From Limanda limanda (Eukaryota; Chordata; Actinopteri; Pleuronectiformes; Pleuronectidae), in the NCBI RefSeq assembly GCF_963576545.1, contig NC_083641.1, positions 21,405,523-21,469,522 of the forward strand: a DNA stretch of 64,000 nucleotides, given 5' to 3'. Positions 45,801-58,300 of this stretch are shown here, piece after piece; within the stretch, counting starts at the first letter, position 1, and the number at the start of each line of letters is the position of its first letter. The notes beneath the pieces are model-generated. The model was not told where the DNA came from. It searched no databases and saw only the letters and a program-made list of their open reading frames with translations. The position numbers and the translations under genes were made by a program.

Positions 45801-47389
45801 GGACATACTTAATCATTTTACATCTTTGGGATCCGTCAGTCTGTCTTGATGGAGCCTTGTGTCACTCAGCAGATGGTAGCTCCAGATGTCTCACCCTTCC
45901 TCGTGTCCCTATTTTACCACCCTCCTCTTCCTCCCTCCCTCCATCCTCCCTCTCCCTCCCTCTCCCTCCACCCTCCTCTTTCTCCCTCCACCCTCCTCTC
46001 CACCATGGCTTACCTGTACACCAAAGTGTCATCTGCCGAGCTGTTGTACTGAATCTGGTACATCCTGATGCCGGGGATGTGGCGCTCAGACGGCCAGCGG
46101 ATGATAGCGGAGGAGGAGGTCAGCTCGGCGACCATCACCCTCCTGTCCTGCTTGTCGTAGCCCTTGGTGTCGTTGCCAGACTTGGAGGAGGTGGTGATGT
46201 CCGAGAGGCCGGGGTCCTCGCGCATGTGGCCCGTGTTGTTCACAAACAAGGGTAAGGGGATCATGTTGATCTCAACGGCAGCTGTGGCGATGCCCGCGGC
46301 ATTGGACGCCACGCAGTTAAATGCACCACTGTCCTTCAGCGTGGTGATGAGAATATCAAGGGTGCCGTTATCATACAGGATGGTACGGGAGTTATTATGC
46401 ACCAGCTTGCCGTCTGGTGACCGCCAGTGAATATCTGGGTCGGGATCCCCCACGGCTTTACATTTCAGCGTCACCCCCTGGCCCTCCATCACGTAGGGCT
46501 TGGTGGTGAGGTGTTTGGTGATCAGCGGGGGCTCGCAGATAAACTCCTCCTCTTGGATGGACCAGAAGTATTTGTCCATGAGGTGATCCGGCGAGGCGCA
46601 GGTCTCCAGATCGTCCTCTCTGGTCAGCCTGCGGAGCCACAGCAGTTCACAGTTGCAGTGGAGAGGGTTCCCACCGAAGCTCACAGCCAGGGCGGACGAG
46701 CTGGGGCTCTTGGCGTCGGACAGCACCTGCGCGTGCTGGAACAAGCTGTCTGGCGGCAGCTTCTGCAGCCTGTTTGAGGTCATGTCCAGGCGCACCAGCT
46801 TGGTGAGCAGGGTGAAAGTCCCCGCTCCGATGTGATCAATCAGGTTGTGGTCCAGTGTGAGCGTGTTAATGTTGGTCATCCTGGCCACGGCTTCCCAGGG
46901 AAGGGTGCGCAGGTTGTTGTTGGAAAGATCCAAGTCCTCCACGGTCACGACAAACTCGTCAAAGGAGGTGGGGGCCACTTGGTGGATCTGGTTGTTTCCG
47001 AGGATGAGGTGCCTCAGGTTGATGAGGCCCTTGAAGTGGTCGCTCTTTATCGCACTGAGGCGGTTCCCATCCATGTGGAGCGCCCGCAGGGACCGCAGGC
47101 CCAGGAAGGCGTGGGGGGAGATCTGGCTGATGGTGTTGCGGGACAGGGTGAGGTGGACCAAACTAGTCATGTTGAAGAAGTCTTTCCTGCGGATGACTGT
47201 GATGAAGTTGTCGGTGAGCCGCAGCTCGACGGTCCTGCGGTCGATGGTGGGCGGCACGAACAGCAGGCCGGTCTTAGCACAGAGCAGAGTCAGGGTGGGG
47301 GAGAGGTGCTGGCAGGTGCAGCGGCCGGGGCAGCTGGAACCCTTCGACAGAGCTGCACACAGCAGCACGCACAGAAGCAGCCGCTCCAT
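42827..47389 (-). CDS. lrfn1: Leucine-rich repeat and fibronectin type III protein 1 (SALM2), 2 coding exons
   Basis: Postsynaptic single-pass adhesion protein that binds PSD-95-type PDZ scaffolds. Coding exons 47389-46014 and 43727-42827 join in frame across a split Arg codon and give 758 aa; human LRFN1 is about 771. Order: signal peptide (1 to about 18), LRR N-cap with CPGRCTC (20-26), leucine-rich repeats (about 50-215), LRR C-cap [15 protein letters not shown] (241-290), I-set Ig domain (290-375, Cys310 and Cys359), fibronectin III domain (about 417-510, split by the intron), membrane helix (about 525-548, [19 protein letters not shown]), and a cytoplasmic tail ending [15 protein letters not shown] is a class I PDZ ligand. 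The phrases [19 protein letters not shown] and [11 protein letters not shown], together with the TEWMLESTV end, favour LRFN1 over LRFN2 and LRFN5. A 5' UTR acceptor at 47410-47411 shows at least one upstream non-coding exon, not located. Long open frames antisense to it are codon shadows. Confidence 0.94.
44868..44998 (+). repeat. Dispersed teleost repeat in the lrfn1 intron
   Basis: Shares order and phrases with 11985-12176: 'tcatgcaccactcgtcc', 'cagtagtttctgagtgatgc', 'aaataacaaacaga' and the end 'ttggcggaggcgataat'. Confidence 0.6.
45915..46004 (-). repeat. CCCTCC-type tract next to the lrfn1 exon 1 donor
   Basis: On the given strand it is a run of cctcc and ccctc units; on the coding strand it is GGAGGG-rich. 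It begins within about 10 nt after the lrfn1 splice donor (exon end 46014, GT at 46013-46012). Closely spaced G triplets of this kind can form G-quadruplexes or act as intronic splicing enhancers. Confidence 0.8.
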
Positions 47390-48977
47390 CGTTGATCGGT
47401 GTCCAGGTCCTGTGCGTGAGACAGAGAGAGAGAGACACTGAGTAAAACAAAAAACGGAGAGCTTTGAATTAATAAATAGCAGCATGGCCTTTATGAGAGC
47501 CTGCTGCAAAAACCACGAGTCTGACCAAGATTGCTGAGGCTGCCAGCAAGGTATCAATCACAAAATGAAATGGAGCTTTTCTCAAATAATGGCACCTGGG
47601 ATGATGAAAGGCTGCGGCAACACCGTCAGGAGCTCATGTCTCTGTCACCTTTTAATGGAAATGACAGGATTTTTTTCGTGCCACCAGGCTGCATCACTAC
47701 TGAACCATATAATTTCGTGAGTGATAACACAACAGTTTTCCCGTATTAGGTCTCGGTGCGACTCGTGTGCATTTCCATCACATTACAAGACTCGTGTGCT
47801 TTCCCTGCTCTGAGTTCCCACATCAGGGCAGAGGATTAATAAAAGGGCACTTGTCAGCAGCGGTCAAGGATTTTTTACGACCTTTTCATTCTCTTTGTTC
47901 ACCTGATGCTTCTGAGGCGTACTGCGAAATTAGACAGAAACCTGTCATGTAAATCACAGCAACAAAAAGTAAAGGTGAAAACACCAGAGATGGGGCCAGT
48001 TTTTTTCCAGCCCATCCGGTGGAGGCATTATCGGATGATTCTGGGGTTTGGAGGATGTTCTGATTCTCTGATTCCCCTTTAGACGTATTGATTTCAGTCT
48101 AGAGGAGAACACGCCTGTGGTGACAGGAGTAAAAAGTGATCCTTGTCTGTGAAAACCATAAGAGACCCCAGTGGAGCAGCAGCAGTGATGTGCTGATGCT
48201 CTCCTTGGCATCCATCTTCATTGGCAACGCCTTGAGCTTCACTGTTGATGAGAGTACCTGTTAACGCTGACAAATTAAAGAGGTGACAGCGGACTTCTCT
48301 TCTCTAGGTTTAGACAAGGGCATACGGGTAGAGCTGCAGCCTATCACCTCATCCAATCCCACAGGGCGACAGTTCTCATACCCGCCAGATCCAATGTTTC
48401 AATCAACAGCATTGTCTGTTTTGTCCAGAGGTCAACCGAAATTATTTCAAATGCACTCGAGAGAAGCTGGCCGTGGATTTCAAACAAAAATAGATAATAG
48501 TCGTTTGTTTTTCAGCAATTCGGATGCACCGTCCAATTTGTCATGACTAATATGAGCCTTTCAATCTATGTTCCACCACACTGGGGAGGGGGGGCTGACA
48601 TCCTTAATGACACCGACTCCGTCCCCCATGGTGCCCGAAACAAAAGCATCTAATGCTCAGAGTACCAATATCCCCTTAATGAAACTATTTAATTTACTGA
48701 ATATGTCCAATGCCACGTTCGTTGGAAAGTGTAAACCCAGCTCTCTTCCTCCCTTCACAGACTTTAACGTATTTGTTTGCTGTGCACAGAGACTGTTTTC
48801 ACACTTCGTAAACCTAATACACTTGGCCTGATGCTGTTGTTATGCATGTTCAAGATAGTGGGAGAAGTGAGAAATTATCGGTGCATTGAAGTCGTTTTAC
48901 AAACCCGCGTTGCATTCGCCAGCCATCAATGGAAATTCTCAGTGGTTTATTTCCTCTTTTTCACTCTCTCTCTCTCT

Positions 48978-49042
48978 CACACACGCGCACACACATGCAC
49001 ACGCACACTCACACGCACACACTCTACCACGCACACACACAC
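48978..49042 (+). repeat. CA-rich imperfect microsatellite
   Basis: CACACG, CACATG and CACTCA variants preceded by a short CT run; no coding meaning. Confidence 0.85.
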
Positions 49043-49725
49043 TGGCCACTGTCTGACAGACCACAGGGCCCCTCGTTAGTTCTAGATGCTGCTGTCCAAT
49101 CAGGGCGCTCATTAAAAATCTGGGATTGTATGATGTCATTTTCTGAAGGAAGTAGAACAGCTTGAAACACGAGTTCAAACCAGTGGGATAGTTTGTCAGA
49201 GATTTAATCGACGGTGACAGAATTACTTCCACTTTATTCTACATTTCCCTCGACCATTCGCCAATTCTAAAATTTGCTGGGTTTGTGTTTTCATTCTCCT
49301 CCCTCTCTGTTGTGACTCTGCAGGCTCAGCCTTAACCACCATCTCTGAGACAGAACCACCTGAACTGTTTGAAATCAGAAAAAAAAATATAAAGGATTTT
49401 GTGCAATTTATTCAACAAGAATATACAAACAGGATAAAGATACAACACGCACACATAGTTATTGTCATTTATAGTGAGGTTAAACCATTTACTGGTACAA
49501 AGACACACACTAGGTGGTACACTGAGTGAGGAATATTCCAAACCCCCAGAGAGAATTTCTTTATTTAACAACACTGCTTTATTGTTGGCAGCACAGCGTG
49601 ACTGCCTTGTCTAAACTAATCCTCCCGATTTCCTTTATTAAGAAAGTAAGAACGACAGCAGGGTTTCTGCAGCGCTCAACGAGTTAAAGTTAAGATTCTC
49701 TTTATTATTCCACTCTGAATGTGAC

Positions 49726-49980
49726 TTAAAGATCCAGTGTGTATAGATGTAGGTGAAAGGAATCTCTAAGCAGAAATGGAATGTAAAATAATCCTCAAGA
49801 TGATTTCCCAAGTGTATGATCACCCGATTGTAAACCTTTCGAGTTTCTATGACAACTGAAGGCCACCAAAGGTTATCTTTCATGTTCGGAAGGGGAGGGT
49901 GAGGTGAGGTGAGGGGTATTCAGCTGCAACATGCAACCTCACTACTAGATGTCACTAAATTCTACATACTGAACCTTTAA
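49726..49980. mobile_element. TTAA-flanked MITE (piggyBac-like ends)
   Basis: The left end 'ttaaagatccagtgtgta' is matched by the right end 'tacatactgaacctttaa', whose complement is 'ttaaaggttcagtatgta'. Both ends carry TTAA. The interior has 'atgacaactgaaggccacca', 'ttcggaaggggagggtgagg' and 'attcagctgcaacatgcaac', which I recognise from a frequent teleost element. It is 255 bp and has no coding capacity. TTAA ends suggest piggyBac-type mobilisation. Confidence 0.75.
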
Positions 49981-52384
49981 TACCTGTTTCACAATCATTG
50001 TGGCAAAAGTATAAAGGGATAAAGAGTAAACTAGCATCTATGATGGCCTTGAATCTGGACTATGTGAATATTAAGACAATAGATTCATGAACATATATGA
50101 CAATAAATGCATATGAGCAAATATTGAAGACTTATATTTAGACTTTTAATACTTTGTAGGCTATTTTTTTTCAAAGTAACTTAAGTCAAAGTTGTATTTA
50201 AGGCTGAGCACAATGTGTTGCACCGCAGGTCATACTTCCTCAAAAATAGGTTCCTTTTAGAACTACTATACAGGAGAATAGGTGCATTTTAACAGAGCCA
50301 AGATCTTTGGTTCAGATTTGATCCAATTTCTTTACCCAACCTTGTTAAATTACAACACAATAGTGACCTCGCTGGTTTGTTTTATTAGTATTCACATGGT
50401 GACTACACCACACAGCTCGTGGTTTCTCAAGAGGGCCATCTGTGCCAGAGCCTGTCCAGGCCACTCCATCGAGAAAACTTTATTGATCTTTCAGCATCTG
50501 AAGGGAGTGAAGGGGGAAACTTTGTTGCCACGGCAACTCTGGTCTAGAATATGGGCCTTTGAATTTCATTAAGATGATGTCGTGCTGCCTTCAAAACGGA
50601 GCGTCAATCTTAATGGGCTGCTGAGGAGGCAAGGAGGGACGTGAACGGATGTCTGAATGGGCAAGTAAATTAAAAAGAAAAGGGCAGCTCCACCTCACAT
50701 TTCTATTTCGGTTTTATTGCTTAGTATTAGTGCTGGCTGCCAAATCGATACGTAGACAACAGGAGAGGGAGCACAAGGGGAACTGGAGTCAAGGTTTGTT
50801 TTTGCGCCCAGTAATGCAGGAGCACAAAGGCCAACCAAAGAGGGATTATATAGACACCTGCATTTCTAATTAAGAAAAGCTTCTATGTACATTGTGTTGT
50901 ATTTAGAAAGAAAAATAGATAAAGCAAAATCATACATTTGCATACACCCAAAATATACAGGGATACCCATGACACATACTGTGCCAGCCGAACAGTCTAT
51001 ATATTATCTTTAAGAAGACACAAGAGAATGTACTCTCCATATTTACATGGAAGTGTGATTCTGCAGTACAAGGCATGTGCAGTACACTTGGGAACATTAC
51101 CCAGCCGCCCACACACAAACACAGGGAACTATACATCACAGCAACATACAAACAAACAAAGAAAAAGGAGAATAAATTTGCCCTTCACGTGTCTTGGCTG
51201 AGACGGACTGTGTTTTTATACCTGTGTTCTTACACATAACGGTGATGTTCTTATTGGTTCACATGCTCACAATAAGGCTCTGTTCAAATAGTACACAGCA
51301 GCAGGTGCTTGTGCAAATCCTTAAACAATCAGATGCTCACTTAAACACCAACTTAGAGAGATCCCTGAATAATGCAGCGCAATTCAAATGAAAACTGATA
51401 GATGCTCATCCCCGGTCTGAATGTGCAACACCTTTCTGCAGCGGCACTCCCAACACACAGGATCCAGTTTACATATTAAACAGGGGGAGCAGCTGGGGGG
51501 ACGATAACGCATCTCCACAACTTCAGAGAAGGTAAATTTTCCTTTTAACAGCTAAATGAAAAAACTGTTTCGCTTTTTCCTCCTCACCTGCTCCGTTACA
51601 CCCAGATACTGCGGTGCAAGTGCGGCATTAACAACCTTGGAATTTTTTAATGAGGGCACCCGTGGGTTCTCCGGGATATTCTCATGATTAAATAACCAGA
51701 GAGAAGTAATGTTTTTTACAAAGTGAACAACTGAAGACAACTCAGGATATCTCATAAATCACAGAGATGTCAAACGAGGAGAGCAACACATCAGTGTTTC
51801 ACCAAAAATACATATAAATAAATCAATGCACAACTCAAACCATGTCACCTTAATTACTGTCCTCTCTGAGAATAATGTGTATGTGTGTTAACTAGCATCA
51901 TTAAACTGTACAGGAATCATTACCTGCAGCTTATTCACTACAAATTGAAAAATGGCTTAACTGGATGTAATGTTTGGACAATAATGTGGTGACAATAGCT
52001 TCTTGTAACAAGGACAGCGTGACTCAGAAGAGTCTGTGCTTTTTTCTGATTAGAGCCACCACTGGCCTTGTGTGAGATTATACTAGAGGTGGAACAAGAC
52101 ATCAGTAGGAAATGCATCAACCTGATAGATTCACCGATACTTTCTAATTCCAGCTTCGCAGCCGTGAACCCGTTTGACAAGCTATACCTGAAAAACATTA
52201 GACGTGAAGATGTCGCTCAAGATTTCATGCACTTGCCATGAACTTCACAAAGTTTTGACTTTTTATTTCCAAAATGCCTAGAAGTCACTAGTTTCACCTT
52301 TTAAAATCAGAAATAATTTGGAAAGTGTTTTTTTACTCAGTTAATTATTTCTGTCTTTTTTGGTGAAAAGCATCAAAGGAGTGA

Positions 52385-52407
52385 GGGGGGGGGGGGGGGG
52401 GGGGGGG
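52385..52407 (+). repeat. Homopolymer of 23 guanines
   Basis: Uninterrupted G run between 'gtga' and 'acccaaag'. Its length is likely to be unstable and may be an assembly estimate. Confidence 0.9.
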
Positions 52408-54264
52408 ACCCAAAGGTTGACTGCTAGAAATTGAAATTTAAATGACAGAAAAAAAGGGAAACATGACAGTTTCAGCAGCTGAAATTGTTTTTCTGGTTTT
52501 CTTCGTTTTACACCGAGTAAAATTAAATTCTGGGAAATTATGAACATTTTCTACTGTTTAATTATATATTGAAAGAATCTAACGATTTTGGGAAAGTTTA
52601 CTTCATGATGACAATAATGCTTAGTGGGAGCCCATGTTCACAATTACAGGAGTTAAGGCTCATGCATATTTTGAATGTGACATTGAAAATAGTTTGTAGC
52701 ACAATACAAACAATGGAAAACACAAACATCTGCCCAGGGCAGGTGCGCTGTAGGAATATTTTCTGGACATGACATTGTCAAGGAAGCCGTAGATGCCAAT
52801 TAGATGGTGCCAGCTTAGACCGAGAGCTGCCCTTGTGTGACTCTTGTCAGGATTCAGGCATAATTATTGACAGGCACAGTTCATCGGAGTCAGCTCAGTC
52901 TCCACCAGCGGACGCCTTAACTGAGGCTCCGCAGCCCTGGGGGGGATCTCTTGTTGCATATCATCAACAGGGGTGGGGGGTATCGTCGTAAACAGTAGGA
53001 GCATTTGCATATTATAATTATGTCTGCATGCAAAGACTGTCTTCTCAATTACATCCCATTTAAAACTTTCAATGAAGAAGAAATGAGAAGCACAAACTAC
53101 TGCAGCTCCATAAACTTTAATTGTAAGAGTCTAAACAAGACTGAGAGCATGAGGATTACACTGGCTCTGTGTCACTTGTGGATTGAACATTTATTCTTTA
53201 CCAGCTACAATTTTAAATTACTCATCTTACAGATACAATCAAGCCTAAATAGCTGCTGTAATTAAAACTAATGATAATTATGCTGGATCTGCAAATGTCT
53301 TTTTCTGCTTTTTCACAAGATCACCATTGAATATTATCTGGTGAAAGTTACAATTATTCACACAAGAATACCTGATTGTAGGGCACTAGTTAATCTGCCA
53401 TTTGCATTTTATTATTAAATAATTGCTCCGTTCATAAAATGACAAATAATCATATAAATTATAATGATCAACTATGATAACAGTACTAGAACAGTATCAA
53501 ACTAAAAAATGTCAAATTTACTATCATAGATGACAAAAAAAACTGAAATATTAAATAATAGATTAATAGTAAACCATAGATAATAGATATAATATCTACA
53601 TCAAGACTTTGTCCACACCATACAATCTTCACAAATAAAAATATAATTATGTAATATAAAGCTCCTGTCAGAACGCACACATAATTACAGTGGAAATGAT
53701 TGTGATTGACATGAATGACACAGCAGCGCCTTTTCATGTGAAGTGATTGTTTCTTTTAAAGTCTCACATTTCTGCAGAGACTCCTGATTACTGCACATCC
53801 CTCCACTGAAGTCTTCGGTGAAAAAGACTCCATCACCAGGGCCATATGACGCATAATGGAATTATTTGATATGCTGTTGTTCCAGTCAATCCATTTCATC
53901 CACAAATTGCCTCCATAGCTGTGCCAAAAAATAAATTAAAAAAAACACCCTCTGCCAGCATCTGTTAGCCGTCATGATTAATAGAATAAAGAGCTGAATG
54001 CACTGGCCTCTGATTTACAACGGCCACTTGTCTGTTTCAGATGTGCAGTGACAGGCTTTTGCTTCACATTCAGAGAGGGTTCTGGGCCGGTTTGATGTTC
54101 ACTCTGGATGGAGGACTCCGCAGCTGCTTCATCTTTAATGACATCAGGTATTAAAGTATCTTTGACTATTAAACTAGCCAAAACCACATTCTACAATACT
54201 CAGTCACGGATTCAAAATTTTACTACAGTGAAATTAGTGTTAGATAAATTATAGAAGTAGGGGA

Positions 54265-54940
54265 GCTTAGGGCATTCACTAACTTATTCAGTACAGACGA
54301 TACCAACCAGTTCAAACACCAGTTGTTACGAGCAACCAAGAGGCAATAACATCTAATTGCAAGCCGGCAAACAACTAATAATAACAGGCAATAGTGACTG
54401 AATAAAATATAAAAACAAATATAATGAAGTATACAATTCTCTTAAAGTCAAAATGGGCTCTGTCAGTAATACTTTACCACACATTTTGTATATGTTATCA
54501 TTGCTGCTTGAGCATTTTGTGGTTTTACACAAAAGAGACTCGGTTTTATCCACTTTATATGAATATGTTTCACAATTTTCTGACTTTTTATCGATCGAAT
54601 GATTTCTTTTTCAGGGCAAAATACCCAAAATCCACTAGTTTCACTTAAATAGAGAAGAAAATAAATAATAGGTTCAGTCTTCTAGCAAAAGGTGCTGGAT
54701 AGATAGAGAGATAGGAAATTAAGGTGTTCACTAGCTTATTCAGCATTGACAATATGAACCAAACAACTGAAGTAATTTGTTAAAGGTAACTGAAGCAACA
54801 CATACGCATTAATATCTCATAGCAAGATAAATACACAACAGGCAACAGTGACTGAATTAAGAAGAAATAATCAATGAAACAAATGATACATTCAAAATGG
54901 GCTCTGTCAGTACAACTGTACTATATATTACACTATTAGA
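54265..54940 (+). repeat. Diverged direct duplication, period about 450 bp
   Basis: Copy 1 (about 54265-54485) and copy 2 (about 54713-54935) share 'cacta(a/g)cttattcag', 'acaggcaa(t/c)agtgactgaat' and 'aaaatgggctctgtcagta' in the same order. The intervening texts differ more, so this is an old tandem duplication or two copies of one repeat. Confidence 0.75.
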
Positions 54941-55164
54941 TTATAATGGATGCACTAACAGGCTTATATATACTTTAAAAACATGGATTGTATTTTATAT
55001 GCTCTTTCTTAACCCTAAAATATCCCCTTTTGCATAATAAACTTTAACTGCAGATGTCAAATGAATGTAGAAAAGTTAAAGGAAAAATATTTCACCTTGA
55101 AATGTGGTGGAGTCGAGGAAGTACACAATGGTATAAAACTAGAAGGGCACTTAGAAGAATGCAT

Positions 55165-55370
55165 ACCACCGCCAAGGCCAGTTCCCTCATGAAACCACAT
55201 TTATTTTCACTAGATCCAGATCTTTTATTTTAATTACGGCACTCATAAATGACATTCCCCTTGTCAAAATGTAGAAAAATGCGATGTTAAAGAAAGTGAC
55301 CAAAATGTCCTAGATCCGACCTCAGGGCTGGAAACAGAACCTCATGGGCAGAGGTAATTAAAATACACTT
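55165..55370. repeat. Possible dispersed repeat
   Basis: Starts 'taccaccgccaaggccagtt' and ends 'tcatgggcagaggtaatta', with 'gaaagtgaccaaaatgtcct' and 'agatccgacctcagggc' inside. It looks like a diverged copy of the family at 11985 and 44868, including its inverted 'accnccgccaagg / ggcagaggtaat' ends. Confidence 0.4.
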
Positions 55371-58300
55371 TCTACTATTATAGCCTGCTTATGTGGTACA
55401 ATATACCAACATATGTGTGTTTATAAGTGACAATAGAGATAACTCAGGGCTCAGCCTAAATTAGTTCTTCTACAAGGGCAGCATGTCCTGACATCAACAA
55501 ATACCTCGACAATACCCGGTGGGGCTGTTACTCTTTTCTCCGTGTAGCCGTTTCTCTGACACCTTCCAAGAGACTGCTGAAGTACAGTTGGCATATTCGT
55601 CAAAAAAAAAAGAAGAAAAAACACACACACACACACCCACACGGATAAACAAGCTGCGATAAAAGCAGGTGGTGCTTGTGCAAACAGTATTAGGTCGGAC
55701 AGTGATTCTCAATGACAGTCAGCTTATGATGATTTCTATTTCTGGTCTTAGATATATTTTGAAATCCAGCAAGGGTCAGTGACAGGAACTGGTCATTATC
55801 ACCACTGTGCCCATGTGTTCCCATGTGGTGACACTTCTGTTATTCCCTCACTGGTGCACGCTTGTTTGTCCTCCATAGGCATATCATCTTATCCACTGAC
55901 TTCGTTTATTTTATTCTTGTCCTCTGTTTCCTTGGCACATAGCAGCTCCTGGCCGTCCTCGCTCTGTGAGGACGAGCTGAATACACGCCTGAATCGGTGC
56001 CTTGTGGTGCCACTTTGTGTTACAGTTGTGCTAAAGAATCCACACTTTCACGTTTCAAATCCCCCTCCCTTAGCTCCAATACAGCATTGATCCCACTCTG
56101 GATGTACCCTTGGAAGGTATTATGTATTCCTGTTATGTGCCGCACTGCCACAGCGGACTCTTGTGAAGAGCAGATCCTCTGTGGAGAGCATATGTATCAA
56201 ATGGCTGAACTTAAAACCACTGGAGATGGATTACTGACCGGCTTATGGAAAGGAACCATATCTGAGACAAACAATGGAGACTTTGAAATAATATAATCAA
56301 ATAACAAACAATTAATTCATTTAAATAAACTATAACACAACAAGGCAAATTTAGATTTTCTAAAAACAAGTATATACACACTCTCTTAACCCATAAATAT
56401 CTCAACAGCTACTTGGAGGATTTGGCCTGGAATGTTCTGCAGGCATTCAGGATCCCCAGGGGACGCATGGTAATGACTTTAGTCCTGCTTCTCCTCCTCT
56501 GGTGCCACCGCTAAGTTGACATTTTGGGGTTTTACTGGATTGTCTGTGCAACTTCATGGGAATCCATCCAGAGCATGAATCTTAATGTCTCTGGTGGTTC
56601 CCTGACATTAAATCTAGAGCCACCAGCAGGTCAATATTTCTTCTCCCATTCAGCGACATAAATCTCAGAGTTTTACAGGATGAATTGAAAACGGGATTTT
56701 GTGCCATTGGGCAATATTTTACTGATTGGGTGACATTAGCATTTAAGCTTAAAGCTATGCTGTTCCAAGCATGGCAACAATATATACTCCTTAAAGGTTA
56801 TTTTTTATTCGAGCACAACTAGCTCATACCGTGTGATGTCAAACCTGTTCATAGTTGTTATGAGCGGCTGCACTTGAAGGCTGAGTGAAAAGCCTGGTGT
56901 CATAGAGAGGAGGGAGACGTGGCCTACATTTCCAGACAGTCGCTGCTATAAGACATTCTCATTGTGTTGCATTTGATTGTTCGCATGAAAAGTAGGAAAT
57001 GGTTGTGTCCAGAGAATTAAAGGTAGAAGAGAGAGGGGCGATCAGACTCGGATCAAAATCACAGCGTGACGTGGGAGTCGTCAGTTTCAGAAAGTTATAG
57101 AGATGATCGGCCCTTTTACTTCATTTTAATTTTCCACTCCTGTTATTATGCGGTATTTTGTATTTTCATGAAATATTTTTCCAGGTAAAGTATTATGTCT
57201 TACTTTCTGTTTTGTGTGCCATTCACCAGTAAAAGCCAAATTCCAACTGATGCCTAATGATAATGATATAATTTCACTACCTGAGAGAATACACTGGCCC
57301 TTTAAGTGTTGTTAAACATAGCCTATAACCTACTGAATGTATACGCGACCCCATTCATCATTTTGTAAGTCAAATACAAAGTACATATCCAATGTGCACC
57401 TTCTCCTTTGTGACTAAAGCATCATTTAATTAACAAAATCAATTGAGATTTATTACCTTTACGGTCCGCACATAAATAAATCTGCTGTAGAAATAATGAA
57501 AACTTTGTACAGCTCTAATTGATATAGAAGACACCGGTCCAAATTCACTCAAGGCTGTAATGCTTACACGAGAGAGTAACAACCGCGGGATGAGGCAGCA
57601 ACGACTTTGTGTGATTCACTGGAATAATGGACCCACGCGGCTTCAATTTGACACACTTCACAGGAAAGCCTGCAAAAAGCCGGTTTAGGCAGAACTTTTG
57701 TCAGGTATTATATTCATATATGCACTACAGGTTGTCTGAGCCGCACTAATCTGGTCTCTGGGTCAAAAAAAAAGAACCTCCCAATGGAAATGCATTCCCA
57801 GTGGCAGTGTAGCAGCAAATGCACATTACGGTGTGTGGATTTATCTGCAGTCGCGTTTTTACCAAGTTCCTTTATTTGCTCTCTGTGACGACTGAAAAAA
57901 CAAAACAAACCAAATGTTGTCTGTATCATCTGGATCTTGTTTTACTTTAGGTTATGTTGTCATTTCTCATGTATTTTTAAATGTAATCCTTAACTTGAGT
58001 GTGAGGATAACCCACTGCGGGCCCCTAGAGGCTGTGAAAGGATTTCTGACCATCCTCACACATTACATCTGTACGGCACCATTAGGAGGACAAAGCCTGT
58101 CTCATTCATTGATGCCACTTCCTATTGGGGACAGACACAAAATGAGGAAAACAGAAAGGAAACAAATTACTCAGGGGGGAATAAAGTGGCGTCATACACG
58201 TAGAAGACAACGTCGGAGATGTCAAGAGAGTTTGTGGGGATAAGAGCTGACGTGGGGGGGCTGTAAACACCATCATGTGTTCTCAGCAGCAGAGTAAATA

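Noticed and set aside
46832..47441. Two overlapping plus-strand open frames of 187 and 198 residues
   Set aside because: Antisense to the lrfn1 LRR region; low-complexity Val/Gly/Arg-rich translations typical of shadows.
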